Origin: Tenericutes bacterium MZ-XQ
GTDB lineage: Bacteria; Bacillota_I; Bacilli_A; Acholeplasmatales; Acholeplasmataceae
Length of the DNA: 64,000 nucleotides
Assembly: GCA_002838205.1 (NCBI GenBank)
Contig: CP017950.1
Location: forward strand, 1,928,858-1,992,857
Reading direction: 5' to 3'
The notes under the pieces were generated by a model. It was not told the origin of the DNA. It was given only the letters and a program-made list of their open reading frames with translations, and ran no database searches. Shown one piece after another: positions 53,282 through 61,778 of this stretch. Made by a program: the position numbers and the translations under genes. Every line of letters begins with the position of its first letter. Within the stretch, counting starts at the first letter, position 1.

Positions 53282-54116
53282 CATTAAAAACAACGTTTGT
53301 TACAATAAACTGATACCAATGATAATCTCCATCCTCTAACTTCCAGATCACTTTACCTTCAACAGGTAATTTGAATCCTTGAAAATCCTTGATGTTACAC
53401 ATCTCGATTCTCCATGGTTTTAACTGATAGACACCATCAAACTCTCCATATCTCAAAGCTTCAAATGAAATCATATGTCCTTGATCATTAAACTCAAAAA
53501 TGCCATCAGCTGTCACATCCTTATAACTCATAATAGCTCTTGCATGATGATCATCAATAGCTTCCCATTTAATATAATCTTTTAATGCAGCTGTTGGAAC
53601 CCAACATATTTCAGCTAAATATCTTAAAAGTGTGCCTTGATTCATTTCGACACCTTTACTATCTACTACTTTTAAAAAACTCATCACTTTAATCAGCATT
53701 TCACCTTGACCATGCATATATCTATCTCTACCAGAGATATGAACACCAGGCATCATTTTTACTAAAACCTTCCATATAAATCCTGGTTCTTGAGTTATAA
53801 CATATTGCTTAGCGGTTGCTTTCATCCATGGTTTATCTTGACCAAGTCTCATCTTTATGTCTTGAGTCATATAAGCTTGATATATGTTTTTCTGATTTTT
53901 GAAATCATGAAGATTTAACCATTTTTTGACTGGTTTAGGCAACTCATCAAACTTGCTTAAATCCATATCTTCATCACCTTTACTTAATGCCAAAAGTTCT
54001 TGAACTTCTTTCTTAAATTTAGAAACAAAGATAACTCTAGAAATAAAACCAATGATCCATATCACAACTAATAATCCTAAGATACTTAACACAATATATA
54101 AAGCAATATCTAACAT
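53271..54116 (-). CDS. DUF6544 (DUF6920)-like membrane-anchored protein
   Basis: A protein of 281 residues with an N-terminal transmembrane helix (about residues 5-28) and a soluble domain: LPKPVKKWLNLHDF, MKATAKQYVITQEPGFIWKV, GEMLIKVMSFLKVVDSKGVE and LRYLAEICWVPTAAL. These match the DUF6544 family (formerly DUF6920), of unknown function; a lipid-binding-like fold is likely. The ATG at 54116 follows AAAGGAGTTGTAGTC. Confidence 0.75.
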   Translation of the reverse strand: MLDIALYIVLSILGLLVVIWIIGFISRVIFVSKFKKEVQELLALSKGDEDMDLSKFDELPKPVKKWLNLHDFKNQKNIYQAYMTQDIKMRLGQDKPWMKATAKQYVITQEPGFIWKVLVKMMPGVHISGRDRYMHGQGEMLIKVMSFLKVVDSKGVEMNQGTLLRYLAEICWVPTAALKDYIKWEAIDDHHARAIMSYKDVTADGIFEFNDQGHMISFEALRYGEFDGVYQLKPWRIEMCNIKDFQGFKLPVEGKVIWKLEDGDYHWYQFIVTNVVFNERV

Positions 54117-54153
54117 GACTACAACTCCTTTCAATACTCAACCTTATTATATC

Positions 54154-54175
54154 AAAAAAAGGCATTACTGCCTTT
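54154..54175 (-). terminator. Terminator after prephenate dehydratase
   Basis: Minus strand AAAGGC, loop AGTAAT, GCCTTT and T-run. Overlaps the stop codon region. Confidence 0.65.
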
Positions 54176-54992
54176 ATTTTTTATAAACTGAATAAACACC
54201 CAAAGATATCACTGGAAACTCCTGTTGTAGTTTTTCAATTACTTGATCAATCATCTTAAAATCTTGATTGATGCCTTCTAACTCTAAGTAAAAGTGGTAT
54301 GTTCCTAACTTCTTCTTTGTCGGTCTCGAAATAATCGATGTCATATTCACCTGATATTCTTTAAAAACTTTGATGATATCAAATAAAAGACCAGGTCGAT
54401 CAATCTTTGGACTAATAACTAATGATACTTTAAATGTTTCTTTCATTTCATGTTTTGGATGGTCACGTTTATGCGTCATGACTAAAAATCTGGTATAATT
54501 ATCCTTCTCATCTTGAATCTTATCATCAATAATCTCATTTTCTTTTACCAAATGATTTGGAACAATTGCTGCACTAGATGGATCCTCTACATATGCTTGA
54601 TAAGCGTACACATTAGAATCCATAACCATAATCTCTTTATCTTTAAAACCATCAAGAAAATCAAGACACTGATTTTTTGCAGCATATTGAACATAAACCC
54701 TTTGAATATTATCTTTTTCTGCATGGCTTACAAAACAAAAAGAGATTGGTATATGAATCTCTGAAACTATTTTTAAATGATGTTTGATAATCAAATCCAT
54801 ATGTATGCCGATATATCCATCGATCGTATTTTCTACAGGACAAATCATCACATCAACTTGATCTTTAATATCCATCATTTCTTTGATGTGCTTCACATAT
54901 ACAAATTCAACTGACGCTCCTAAATCTTTTTCATAAACTTTACCTGCTAAATAAGAATACGTACCTATCGGACCTAAAACTGCTATTTTCAT
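54174..54992 (-). CDS. pheA: Prephenate dehydratase with ACT domain
   Basis: A protein of 272 residues. Residues about 1-180 are the dehydratase domain (MKIAVLGPIGTYSYLAGKVY, VMICPVENTIDGYIG, AAIVPNHLVKEN and DNYTRFLVM with the conserved Thr-Arg-Phe). Residues about 195-270 are an ACT domain (VSLVISPKIDRPGLLFDIIK and MTSIISRPTKKKLGTYHFYL). It converts prephenate to phenylpyruvate for phenylalanine. The feedback motif ESRP reads ISRP and GALV is replaced, so inhibition by phenylalanine may be altered. The start is set by AAGGAGCACAAG. An IS91-like element sits directly upstream of its promoter. Confidence 0.87.
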   Translation of the reverse strand: MKIAVLGPIGTYSYLAGKVYEKDLGASVEFVYVKHIKEMMDIKDQVDVMICPVENTIDGYIGIHMDLIIKHHLKIVSEIHIPISFCFVSHAEKDNIQRVYVQYAAKNQCLDFLDGFKDKEIMVMDSNVYAYQAYVEDPSSAAIVPNHLVKENEIIDDKIQDEKDNYTRFLVMTHKRDHPKHEMKETFKVSLVISPKIDRPGLLFDIIKVFKEYQVNMTSIISRPTKKKLGTYHFYLELEGINQDFKMIDQVIEKLQQEFPVISLGVYSVYKK

Positions 54993-55020
54993 CTTGTGCT
55001 CCTTATACCAAATATGAAGT

Positions 55021-55049
55021 ATTGTAACAAAAACATCATCTGCTGTCAA
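55021..55049 (-). promoter_or_regulatory. Promoter of prephenate dehydratase
   Basis: Minus strand TTGACA (55044-55049), 17 bp spacer and TACAAT (55021-55026). The insertion element begins about 10-25 bp upstream of the -35 box, leaving the promoter intact. Confidence 0.8.
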
Positions 55050-55075
55050 GAACAAAAGTGAATAAATTCACTAGG

Positions 55076-55102
55076 GGCGATAAAAATCGCCTTTTTCTTT
55101 TT
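55076..55102 (+). terminator. Hairpin upstream of the IS91-like transposase
   Basis: GGCGAT (55076-55081), loop AAAA, ATCGCC (55086-55091), then TTTTTCTTTTT. A transcription-blocking hairpin ahead of the transposase promoter. Confidence 0.75.
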
Positions 55103-55126
55103 AAAGTCACATTGTATAATAGATTT

Positions 55127-56452
55127 ATGGAACCTATAGTGATTAAGTATAAATTTAAAGATCAATTAGAACTTGCTCTTAAACATGGTGAACATGTCTT
55201 TAACAATGAGCTTGTTAAACTATCTAATTTAAAAGTATATAGAGATAACTCCATTTCCATTCAATCTATATTTGCTACCTATTGGGATTCATTTAAACTT
55301 CATTTTGAAGATAAACTACGTCCCTCAATTATCGAAAATGTTGAAAAAATGATACATTGTCGTGATTTCAAATATGGCTACTTCTTCTATGAATGCCCAA
55401 CTTGTGATAACTTTCATATCCAAGGTCTTTCTTGTCATTCAAGGTTTTGTCCTTCTTGTAATCAAAGATATCGAGAAGCTCGAACACTTGCGATTGAATC
55501 CAAATTACTTAAGTGCCCTCATAGACATTTTGTCTTTTCAGTTGCTAAAGAGATGCGTAAATTCTTTTGGCTTTATAGAGACTTATTTGATATCTTATTT
55601 CAAACTGTAAATGAAGTTCTTCATAAAGCTGTTAAGAAAACGAAGGCTGACCACCAATTAGATAGAAGACTTGGCATCATTTGTTTTCTTCACACCTATG
55701 GCAGAGATATGAAGACCAATCCTCATATCCATGCTTTAGTTGCTGAACGCTTTATTGATGCTCATGGTCATCTATCCAACATGTCTTTCTTTCCTTTTGA
55801 GAGACTGCGTATGTTTTGGCAATATAGACTCTTAAGTAACATCTCAGCCTATTTGAAAACCCATGCGACAAATTCTATCTATAATGAGTTTAATCGCTTA
55901 AGAAGTTATCTCATTCATAAGTATAAAAAAGGCTTTTACACTTACGGGCCTCAATTAAAGAGAAAATCTAGCTTGTCTACAGCCAAAAAGATTGCTAAAT
56001 ACATCGCCAGATATGCTTCTCATCCAGCCATCTCTGAATCTAGAATTGATGACTTCGATGATATCAATCACCAAGTCACTTGGCATTTTGATCCTCATGA
56101 AGATGATCAAATTTCAGATAAACATCATAAACGAGGTACTCAAATCATCACTGATCATGTCTTTAAATTTATTGCACGTCTCATTAAACACATCCCTGAT
56201 AAAGGATTTCATCTGATTCGTTATTACGGTTTTTATTCAAATCGGACAAAACGAAAAATTGCCTCTGAGTTAAAGTTAGTTAACCCTAAATCTTTGACTT
56301 ATCTTAAACATCAACTTCACTTTCGAACTTTGTTGCTTAAGACTTATCACTATGACATCTTTAAATGTCAGTGTGGTTCTACTATGGTTTTAAATCTTGA
56401 TGCTTCATATCTACCAAATCACCGAAAAGAGAGGTTATTTAGCGATGCCTAA
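55127..56452 (+). CDS. IS91-family rolling-circle transposase
   Basis: A protein of 441 residues. The N-terminal zinc-binding region is ECPTCDNFHIQGLSCHSRFC followed by PSCNQRYRE. Next come CPHRHFVFSVAKEMRKFF, the HUH motif in TYGRDMKTNPHIHALV, and the tyrosine region KYIARYASHPAIS; IRYYGFYSNRTKR is conserved near the C-terminus. IS91-type enzymes nick one strand and move by a rolling-circle-like process. The ATG at 55127 lies only 6 bases after TATAAT (55115-55120), so the mRNA may be leaderless; no ribosome binding site is present. It overlaps the accessory gene by 8 nt. Confidence 0.87.
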   Translation: MEPIVIKYKFKDQLELALKHGEHVFNNELVKLSNLKVYRDNSISIQSIFATYWDSFKLHFEDKLRPSIIENVEKMIHCRDFKYGYFFYECPTCDNFHIQGLSCHSRFCPSCNQRYREARTLAIESKLLKCPHRHFVFSVAKEMRKFFWLYRDLFDILFQTVNEVLHKAVKKTKADHQLDRRLGIICFLHTYGRDMKTNPHIHALVAERFIDAHGHLSNMSFFPFERLRMFWQYRLLSNISAYLKTHATNSIYNEFNRLRSYLIHKYKKGFYTYGPQLKRKSSLSTAKKIAKYIARYASHPAISESRIDDFDDINHQVTWHFDPHEDDQISDKHHKRGTQIITDHVFKFIARLIKHIPDKGFHLIRYYGFYSNRTKRKIASELKLVNPKSLTYLKHQLHFRTLLLKTYHYDIFKCQCGSTMVLNLDASYLPNHRKERLFSDA

Positions 56453-56765
56453 ACTATTTAAAACTAAATCTGTGCATATGTCTTTTGTTCAAAAAAAGAA
56501 TTTGTATGCTGAATATAAATCAGCTGTTAAGCAGGGATTCATTGCTGGCCCTGCCGCTTCATTTAATGCATTTATATCGATGCCTAATTTTGATATCATG
56601 GTTGATATGAAATGTCTGCACTGTGGATTTGAACTTACTGTCAATTTTTCTGGTTATGCTCACTTTATGGAGACTGAAGGTGCTGCTTTTCCCGTTGATG
56701 TTTGTAGTCATTGTGGTAAGTTGCAGTTTGTGCCTTTAGATATTTATCATAAACTTATTGATTAA
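56445..56765 (+). CDS. IS91-associated small zinc-binding protein
   Basis: A protein of 106 residues with two CxxC pairs (MKCLHCGFELTV and VDVCSHCGKLQFV) that likely bind zinc. GAGAGG lies upstream and the start overlaps the end of the transposase gene, so it is translated with it. It has no recognised domain; its position suggests an accessory role in transposition. Confidence 0.65.
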   Translation: MPKLFKTKSVHMSFVQKKNLYAEYKSAVKQGFIAGPAASFNAFISMPNFDIMVDMKCLHCGFELTVNFSGYAHFMETEGAAFPVDVCSHCGKLQFVPLDIYHKLID

Positions 56766-56785
56766 TTTGTTGACTCGTTTTACAG

Positions 56786-56807
56786 ACTCATTTTAGATGA
56801 GTTTTTT
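56786..56807 (+). terminator. Hairpin at the right side of the IS91-like element
   Basis: ACTCAT (56786-56791), loop TTTAG, ATGAGT (56797-56802), T-run. Acts as a terminator and may be part of the transposon end. Confidence 0.65.
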
Positions 56808-56849
56808 CTGTTTGTTTTTATTTAAATTATCAATTAGAATTTCCTAGTT

Positions 56850-56892
56850 AATCAAGAAAAGAGACTGATTTATCCAAGGACAAATCAGTCTC
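56850..56892 (-). terminator. Terminator of the ato operon
   Basis: Minus strand GAGACTGATTT (56882-56892) pairs with AAATCAGTCTC (56861-56871), inner TCC/GGA pairs, then TTTTCTT. Confidence 0.8.
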
Positions 56893-56917
56893 CGCTTCAT
56901 ATCTCTTTATAGGGGAT

Positions 56918-58123
56918 TTAGATATTCTTAAATATAATAGCTGTACCCATACCGCCACCGATACATAAAGATGCTAAACCTAAATTTTCATTACGTTTTT
57001 TCATCTCATGAATGAGTGTAACAACAATACGTGCACCACTAGCGCCAACTGGATGACCGATTGCAATCGCTCCACCATTGACATTTGTTTTTTCTAATAA
57101 CTGATCATAGTCTACACCTAAATCAGATGATAAACACTTCATGACACCAATGCTTTGAGCAGCAAAAGCTTCATTAAGCTCTAATAATCCAATTTGATCT
57201 AGATTTAAACCTGATCTATTTAATACATTTTTAACTGCTCCAACAGGTCCTAATCCCATAAACTTAGGATCAACGCCTGCTTGATCAACTTCAATAATTT
57301 CAACAAGCGGTGTCAAATGATATTTCTTAACAGCTTCTTCACTAGCAAGCATAACATATGCAGCACCATCATTAATCCCTGATGCATTACCTGCAGTGAC
57401 ACTGCCATCTTTTTTAAACGCAGCTCTTAATGTACCCAATTTTTCTAAAGATGTTTTACGATTTGGATATTCATCTTTATTAAAATGAACAACATCTCTA
57501 CCAATTTTAACATCTAGACCTACAACTTCATCATCAAAACGACCTTCATCAACTGACTTAATCGCTTTAACTTGTGATTGATAAGCAAAAGCATCTTGTT
57601 CTTCTCTAGAAATTTGATATTTTTCTGCAATATTTTCTGCAGTAATGCCCATATGAATACCATCATAAGCATCAATTAATGCATCATAGATCATATGATC
57701 AATGACTTCTAAATTACCCATTTTATATCCACTTCTACCTTTAGAAGGCATCAAATGAGGAGCTTGACTCATGGACTCAGTACCACCAGCAACGACTAAA
57801 TGTTCCCATCCAGCCTTAATCTTTAAAAAGCCGTCCATAATTGCTTTCATACCTGAACCACAAACCATATTTACTGCATAACCAGGAACTTCAATAGGAA
57901 GACCAGCTTTAATCGCGACTTGTCGTCCAATCCCTTGTCCTTGACCAGCAGGCAAAATATTTCCAGAAATCACTTCATCGATATCTTTTGGATCTACTTT
58001 TGTATCTACTAATAATTGTTTAACGACTGCTGCCCCAAACTCAGATGGTGAAGTATTAGATAAAGATCCTAAAAAACTTCCAACTGCAGTTCTCTTAGCA
58101 GCAACTACATATACTTTTGACAT
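56918..58123 (-). CDS. atoB: Acetyl-CoA C-acetyltransferase (thiolase)
   Basis: A 401-residue thiolase: Cys88 in NMVCGSGMKAIM is the acyl-carrier nucleophile, GHPVGASGARI contains the His and CIGGGMGTAIIF the second Cys. It splits acetoacetyl-CoA into two acetyl-CoA, or forms it. Last gene of the operon, 15 bp after the transporter, in the order atoDAEB as in E. coli. Confidence 0.93.
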   Translation of the reverse strand: MSKVYVVAAKRTAVGSFLGSLSNTSPSEFGAAVVKQLLVDTKVDPKDIDEVISGNILPAGQGQGIGRQVAIKAGLPIEVPGYAVNMVCGSGMKAIMDGFLKIKAGWEHLVVAGGTESMSQAPHLMPSKGRSGYKMGNLEVIDHMIYDALIDAYDGIHMGITAENIAEKYQISREEQDAFAYQSQVKAIKSVDEGRFDDEVVGLDVKIGRDVVHFNKDEYPNRKTSLEKLGTLRAAFKKDGSVTAGNASGINDGAAYVMLASEEAVKKYHLTPLVEIIEVDQAGVDPKFMGLGPVGAVKNVLNRSGLNLDQIGLLELNEAFAAQSIGVMKCLSSDLGVDYDQLLEKTNVNGGAIAIGHPVGASGARIVVTLIHEMKKRNENLGLASLCIGGGMGTAIIFKNI

Positions 58124-58138
58124 ATATTTAATCCTCTA

Positions 58139-59503
58139 TTAAAGAAGAATTAAACCTAAACCGATGATAACGCCAGAGTATAATAAAACCATTAAACAGT
58201 AACCCATAATATTCTTAGCACCAAGCTTAGCGATACCTAATACTGGTAAAGCCCAGAATGGTTGAATCATATTTGTCCAAGCATCACCCCAAGCGATTGC
58301 CATAGCTGTTTTAGCAGTATCTACACCAAGTGTAACTGCAGCAGGCATCATAATTGGAGCTTGTACAGCCCATTGTCCACCACCTGATGGTACGAAGATA
58401 TTAACGATACCAGCAGATAAGAAACTAAATAATGGGAAAGTTGTACCATTTGATACATTTACGAAGAAGTCAGAAATAGCACCAGCAAGTGATACATTAT
58501 TTTCTAAACCTTTATAAGTCATCATACCCATAATACCAGCATAGAATGGGAATTGTAATAAGATTCCACCAACACTCTTAGCAGCACTGTTAACAGCTTT
58601 AACTGTATTAATTGGAGTACCATGTAATAATATTGCAGCAAATAAGAAAATGAAAATCACGATATTTAATCCTAAGTTAAATCCATTTTCAACGAAATAT
58701 AAAATAATGAAAGTAAAGCCCATTGCTGATAATACATAGTTAATAATTCTACTATTTTCTAATTTTTCAGCAGGAGTCATTTCAGATTTAGGTTTCATAG
58801 GAACTACTGGATCATCTTCTAATAAAGCTGGATCAACAGTCTTAACTTTGTCACCTTTTGGATGCATTAATGCAAGTAATATTGGTAATGTTACTAAAAT
58901 AACACCAACAATAATTAAGTTCATAGCTGAGAAAATTGTTTGGCTAGTTGGAATTGCATCAACAACTGCTCCACCAGTTTGTGTCACTAGATTTGCTCCA
59001 CCAGTTGCAAGAGTCAAAGGGATAGATCCTGACATACCAGCATGCCAAATTAGGAATCCTGAATAAGCAGCAGCGATTAATAAAGGATAGTCAACACCTT
59101 TAACACGTTTCGCTACTTCTTTAGCGAAAATCGCACCAATAACAAGACCAAAGCCCCAGTTGATAAATGATGCTACTAAACCAATAACAGATACCCAAAT
59201 GATTGCTTGAATCTTATTCTTTGGAATAGATGCTAGCTTACCTAAACCTTTTTTAAATAAAGGTGCAGTTGCTAAAATTGTACCTGTAACTAAAATCATT
59301 GCCATTTGCATAGAAAATTGCAATAAGCTCCAGAATCCACCATACCAAGCTTCAATAATTGTAAGAGGACCTGACTGAGTTGTAATCATTGCTACTAAAA
59401 ATACTACAAACGTTAAGATGATCGCAAAGATGTATGGATCTGGTAAAAATCTTTCAACAAGTTTTACAGAACCTTGAGTCATTTTATCAAAAATCTTTTT
59501 CAT
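58139..59503 (-). CDS. atoE: Short-chain fatty acid transporter AtoE
   Basis: A 454-residue membrane protein with about ten to twelve hydrophobic segments. FIVPSGGGQ-like NIFVPSGGGQWAVQAP, MTYKGLENNVSLAGAISDFF and AWGDAWTNMIQPFWALPVLG are conserved in the AtoE family, which imports acetoacetate, butyrate and similar acids. AAGGAGAAAGAAC precedes the start. It lies between the CoA-transferase and thiolase genes. Confidence 0.9.
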   Translation of the reverse strand: MKKIFDKMTQGSVKLVERFLPDPYIFAIILTFVVFLVAMITTQSGPLTIIEAWYGGFWSLLQFSMQMAMILVTGTILATAPLFKKGLGKLASIPKNKIQAIIWVSVIGLVASFINWGFGLVIGAIFAKEVAKRVKGVDYPLLIAAAYSGFLIWHAGMSGSIPLTLATGGANLVTQTGGAVVDAIPTSQTIFSAMNLIIVGVILVTLPILLALMHPKGDKVKTVDPALLEDDPVVPMKPKSEMTPAEKLENSRIINYVLSAMGFTFIILYFVENGFNLGLNIVIFIFLFAAILLHGTPINTVKAVNSAAKSVGGILLQFPFYAGIMGMMTYKGLENNVSLAGAISDFFVNVSNGTTFPLFSFLSAGIVNIFVPSGGGQWAVQAPIMMPAAVTLGVDTAKTAMAIAWGDAWTNMIQPFWALPVLGIAKLGAKNIMGYCLMVLLYSGVIIGLGLILL

Positions 59504-59514
59504 GTTCTTTCTCC

Positions 59515-60165
59515 TTAAATTTCCATTTCTTTTATATTTTCACTAATAATTAGTGTTGCTTCTGTGTTCTTTTGAACTTCTTCAGCAGTTACACCAGGTG
59601 CTAATTCTTTTAATACAATACCTTTGTCTGTCACTTCCATTACGCCTAATTCAGTCACGATCATATCGACTTCTTTAACAGCTGTAAATGGTAGTGTACA
59701 TCTTTTTAAAATCTTTGGAGTGTCTTTTGATGTGTGTTGCATCGCAACAATCACTTTTTTAGCTCCAACTAATAAATCCATCGCACCACCCATGCCAGGA
59801 ACCATTTTTCCTGGAATAATCCAGTTCGCGATATTACCTTCTTCATCTACTTGAAGTGATCCTAATACGGTGATATCCACATGACCACCACGAATAATTC
59901 CAAATGATGTTGCACTATCAAAGAATACGCCACCAGTTGTCATGGTTACAGGTTTTCCACCAGCATTTGTTAAATCCCAATCTTCGTTTTCAGCATCCGG
60001 TACAGGACCTAAACCTAACATGCCGTTTTCAGATTGGAATGTAATATCTAATCCATGGTCAACATAGTTTGCTACCATTGTAGGAAGACCAATACCTAAG
60101 TTAACAACATCTCCATCTTTGAGTTCTTTTGCTACACGTCTAGCAATCAGTTCTTTTGGATTCAT
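59515..60165 (-). CDS. atoA: 3-oxoacid/acetate CoA-transferase beta subunit
   Basis: A 216-residue CoA-transferase subunit: VNLGIGLPTMVANYV, the catalytic Glu46 in TFQSENGMLG, GGKPVTMTTGGVFFDSATSF and IIPGKMVPGMGGAMDLL. It forms the active site with the alpha subunit and transfers CoA to acetoacetate or short-chain acids. ATGA overlap with the alpha subunit gene. Confidence 0.92.
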   Translation of the reverse strand: MNPKELIARRVAKELKDGDVVNLGIGLPTMVANYVDHGLDITFQSENGMLGLGPVPDAENEDWDLTNAGGKPVTMTTGGVFFDSATSFGIIRGGHVDITVLGSLQVDEEGNIANWIIPGKMVPGMGGAMDLLVGAKKVIVAMQHTSKDTPKILKRCTLPFTAVKEVDMIVTELGVMEVTDKGIVLKELAPGVTAEEVQKNTEATLIISENIKEMEI

Positions 60166-60821
60166 TGTTTTCCTCCTTCAACGATATAATCAACGAAAAT
60201 ATGTGGTGTAACGATGTGATCAGGGTTAATATCCCCAGCCTCCACAATTTTTCTTGCTTGTACTACAACATGTTCACAAGCTGTAGCCATAAGTGGATTA
60301 AAATTTCTTATGGTTTTGTTATAAAGGATGTTACCTTTTTTATCTACAACATGCCCTAATAAAAATGCAAAATCAGCTTTAAGTGGTTTTTCTAAAAGAT
60401 ACTTCTTACCATCTACTTCTAACACTTCTTTGCCTTCTTCAACAATCGTTCCGATGCCTGTTGGTGTTAGAAACCCACCTAAACCAGCTCCACCTGCGCG
60501 TATACGCTCAGCTAAAGTTCCTTGCGGTACAAGATCAACAATCATCGAACCTTCAGTCATTTTTTGTCCTGCAATAGGATTTAAACCAATGTGCGATGCA
60601 ATGAGTTTTTTAACTTTACCTGCATCGATAAGTTTGCCAACACCTTTGCCTGGTAAACCTGCATCATTACAGATAATCGTTAAATCTTTAACATCAGTTT
60701 TAAGCAGTTCATCAATGATTTCTTCTGCTGTACCAATGTTCATAAACCCACCAACCATGATACTTGCGCCATCAAAAACTTTAGCAACAAAATCTTTTTT
60801 AGAGATTAGTTTATTCATCAC
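60162..60821 (-). CDS. atoD: 3-oxoacid/acetate CoA-transferase alpha subunit
   Basis: A 219-residue subunit: GASIMVGGFMNIGTAEEIID, DLTIICNDAGLPGKGVGKLI, IVDLVPQGTLAERIRAGGAG and LGGFLTPTGIGTIVEEGKE. It binds CoA for the beta subunit. AAAGGAAAAC precedes the region; either GTG at 60821 or ATG at 60818 is the start. First gene of the operon, behind a promoter with an operator. Confidence 0.92.
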   Translation of the reverse strand: MMNKLISKKDFVAKVFDGASIMVGGFMNIGTAEEIIDELLKTDVKDLTIICNDAGLPGKGVGKLIDAGKVKKLIASHIGLNPIAGQKMTEGSMIVDLVPQGTLAERIRAGGAGLGGFLTPTGIGTIVEEGKEVLEVDGKKYLLEKPLKADFAFLLGHVVDKKGNILYNKTIRNFNPLMATACEHVVVQARKIVEAGDINPDHIVTPHIFVDYIVEGGKQ

Positions 60822-60847
60822 TTAACGTTTTCCTTTCTTAAATTTAT

Positions 60848-60894
60848 ATGTAAGTACTTACTTACATTATAGAACTTTTTATTTTTGAATACAA
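60848..60894 (-). promoter_or_regulatory. Promoter and operator of the ato operon
   Basis: Minus strand TTGTAT (60889-60894), 17 bp spacer and TATAAT (60866-60871), followed immediately by the imperfect palindrome ATGTAAGTAAGTACTTACAT (60848-60867). The TetR protein encoded upstream is the likely ligand. Confidence 0.72.
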
Positions 60895-60904
60895 GCGTTT
60901 TCAG

Positions 60905-60943
60905 AAAAAAAGTTAAAAAAAGAACTGCTTGGCTAGCAGTTCT
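60905..60943 (-). terminator. Terminator after the TetR gene of the ato locus
   Basis: Minus strand AGAACTGCT, loop AGCCA, AGCAGTTCT (60921-60943) and T-rich tail. It separates the regulator transcript from the ato operon. Confidence 0.8.
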
Positions 60944-61511
60944 ACTCTTTAACATATAATCTGATCAGATCTTCTTCGAATGTTTCTATAAGTGTTTTAT
61001 AGTTAGCGTTATCATAAATTGAGTTCGCATGGACTTTAAGTGTAAATATACCCATGATCATAGAGACAATGGAAGTTGCTACTAAATACGGATCTCCAAC
61101 AAACTTTCCTTCTTCAACTTTTTTTACAAAATAGTCTTTCATAAACTCAGTATAGTCAATTGTATTGGTGAATTTCAATCCTTCTTCATCAATTTCTCTA
61201 ATTTGTATTAAATACATTTTGATATTATTTTGCAAAAACATATAATAAGTATCAGTAAAAATCTTAATATCTTTTTTGATATCCCCAGTAAGATCATGTG
61301 CTACTTTTTCAACAATATTACCTTCATAGGCGAAATGTCTAATCACTGCTTGTAATAAATTACTTTTACTTTTAAATGTCCTAAATAAAGTGAGTTCATT
61401 GACCCCAGCTTGTTCTGCAATCTTTCTCGTTGATACACCTGAATATCCATACTCAGAGAATAGTTTTGTTGCAGCAAGAAGAATTTTCTTTTCTGTCGCT
61501 CTCACTAGCAT
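60942..61511 (-). CDS. TetR/AcrR family regulator of the ato operon
   Basis: A 189-residue protein: KLFSEYGYSGVSTRKIAEQA and GVNELTLFRTFKSKSNLLQA form the DNA-binding domain (residues about 8-55). The C-terminal domain resembles those of fatty-acid-responsive TetR proteins only in general. It lies upstream of atoD on the same strand but behind its own terminator. The palindrome at 60848-60867 is its presumed site; inducing ligand probably a short-chain acyl compound, by context. Confidence 0.85.
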   Translation of the reverse strand: MLVRATEKKILLAATKLFSEYGYSGVSTRKIAEQAGVNELTLFRTFKSKSNLLQAVIRHFAYEGNIVEKVAHDLTGDIKKDIKIFTDTYYMFLQNNIKMYLIQIREIDEEGLKFTNTIDYTEFMKDYFVKKVEEGKFVGDPYLVATSIVSMIMGIFTLKVHANSIYDNANYKTLIETFEEDLIRLYVKE

Positions 61512-61693
61512 CCCTCTTTCTTGCGTAATGTTTATCTATATTATAACACTTATTTTTAAGGAAATATAGACTTGAAAGATAATACGAACTTATATATAGT
61601 AAAACGTTGATATTGAAATAAATACGAAATAATGTAGACAAATATTAGAAGTATATAAAAACATCATTTATAAATTTAATAATCTAAATCATT

Positions 61694-61752
61694 AAAACGT
61701 TTTCAAACAAAGAGAGGATTGATTGCCCATATTCCTTATGTTATTCTATACA
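61694..61752 (+). promoter_or_regulatory. Promoter region of the FMN-binding lipoprotein
   Basis: TTGCCC (61723-61728), 18 bp spacer and TATACA (61747-61752). Upstream, TTAAAACGTTTTCAAA (61692-61707) carries the CG-centred core AAAACGTTTT also found before the starch locus. Nothing else stands out in 61512-61690. Confidence 0.5.
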
Positions 61753-61778
61753 TAAATAAATACAAGGAGAAATTTAAT

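Larger units (their letters stand above)
55060..56810 (+). mobile_element. IS91-like (HUH) insertion element with accessory gene
   Basis: It contains a Y-type rolling-circle transposase and a small zinc protein, both rightward. Left side: hairpin GTGAATAAATTCAC then GGCGAT-AAAA-ATCGCC with T-run (55076-55102), which blocks read-through from outside. Right side: hairpin ACTCAT-TTTAG-ATGAGT with T-run (56786-56807), a candidate terminal structure. CAAG and GAAC, both known IS91 target tetranucleotides, lie at 55047-55053. The exact ends are not determined since this class has no long inverted repeats or target duplications. Confidence 0.65.

Noticed and set aside
60328-60825. Open frame of 165 codons on the plus strand
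   Set aside because: It is an antisense shadow of atoD, with no ribosome binding site and no recognisable domain.
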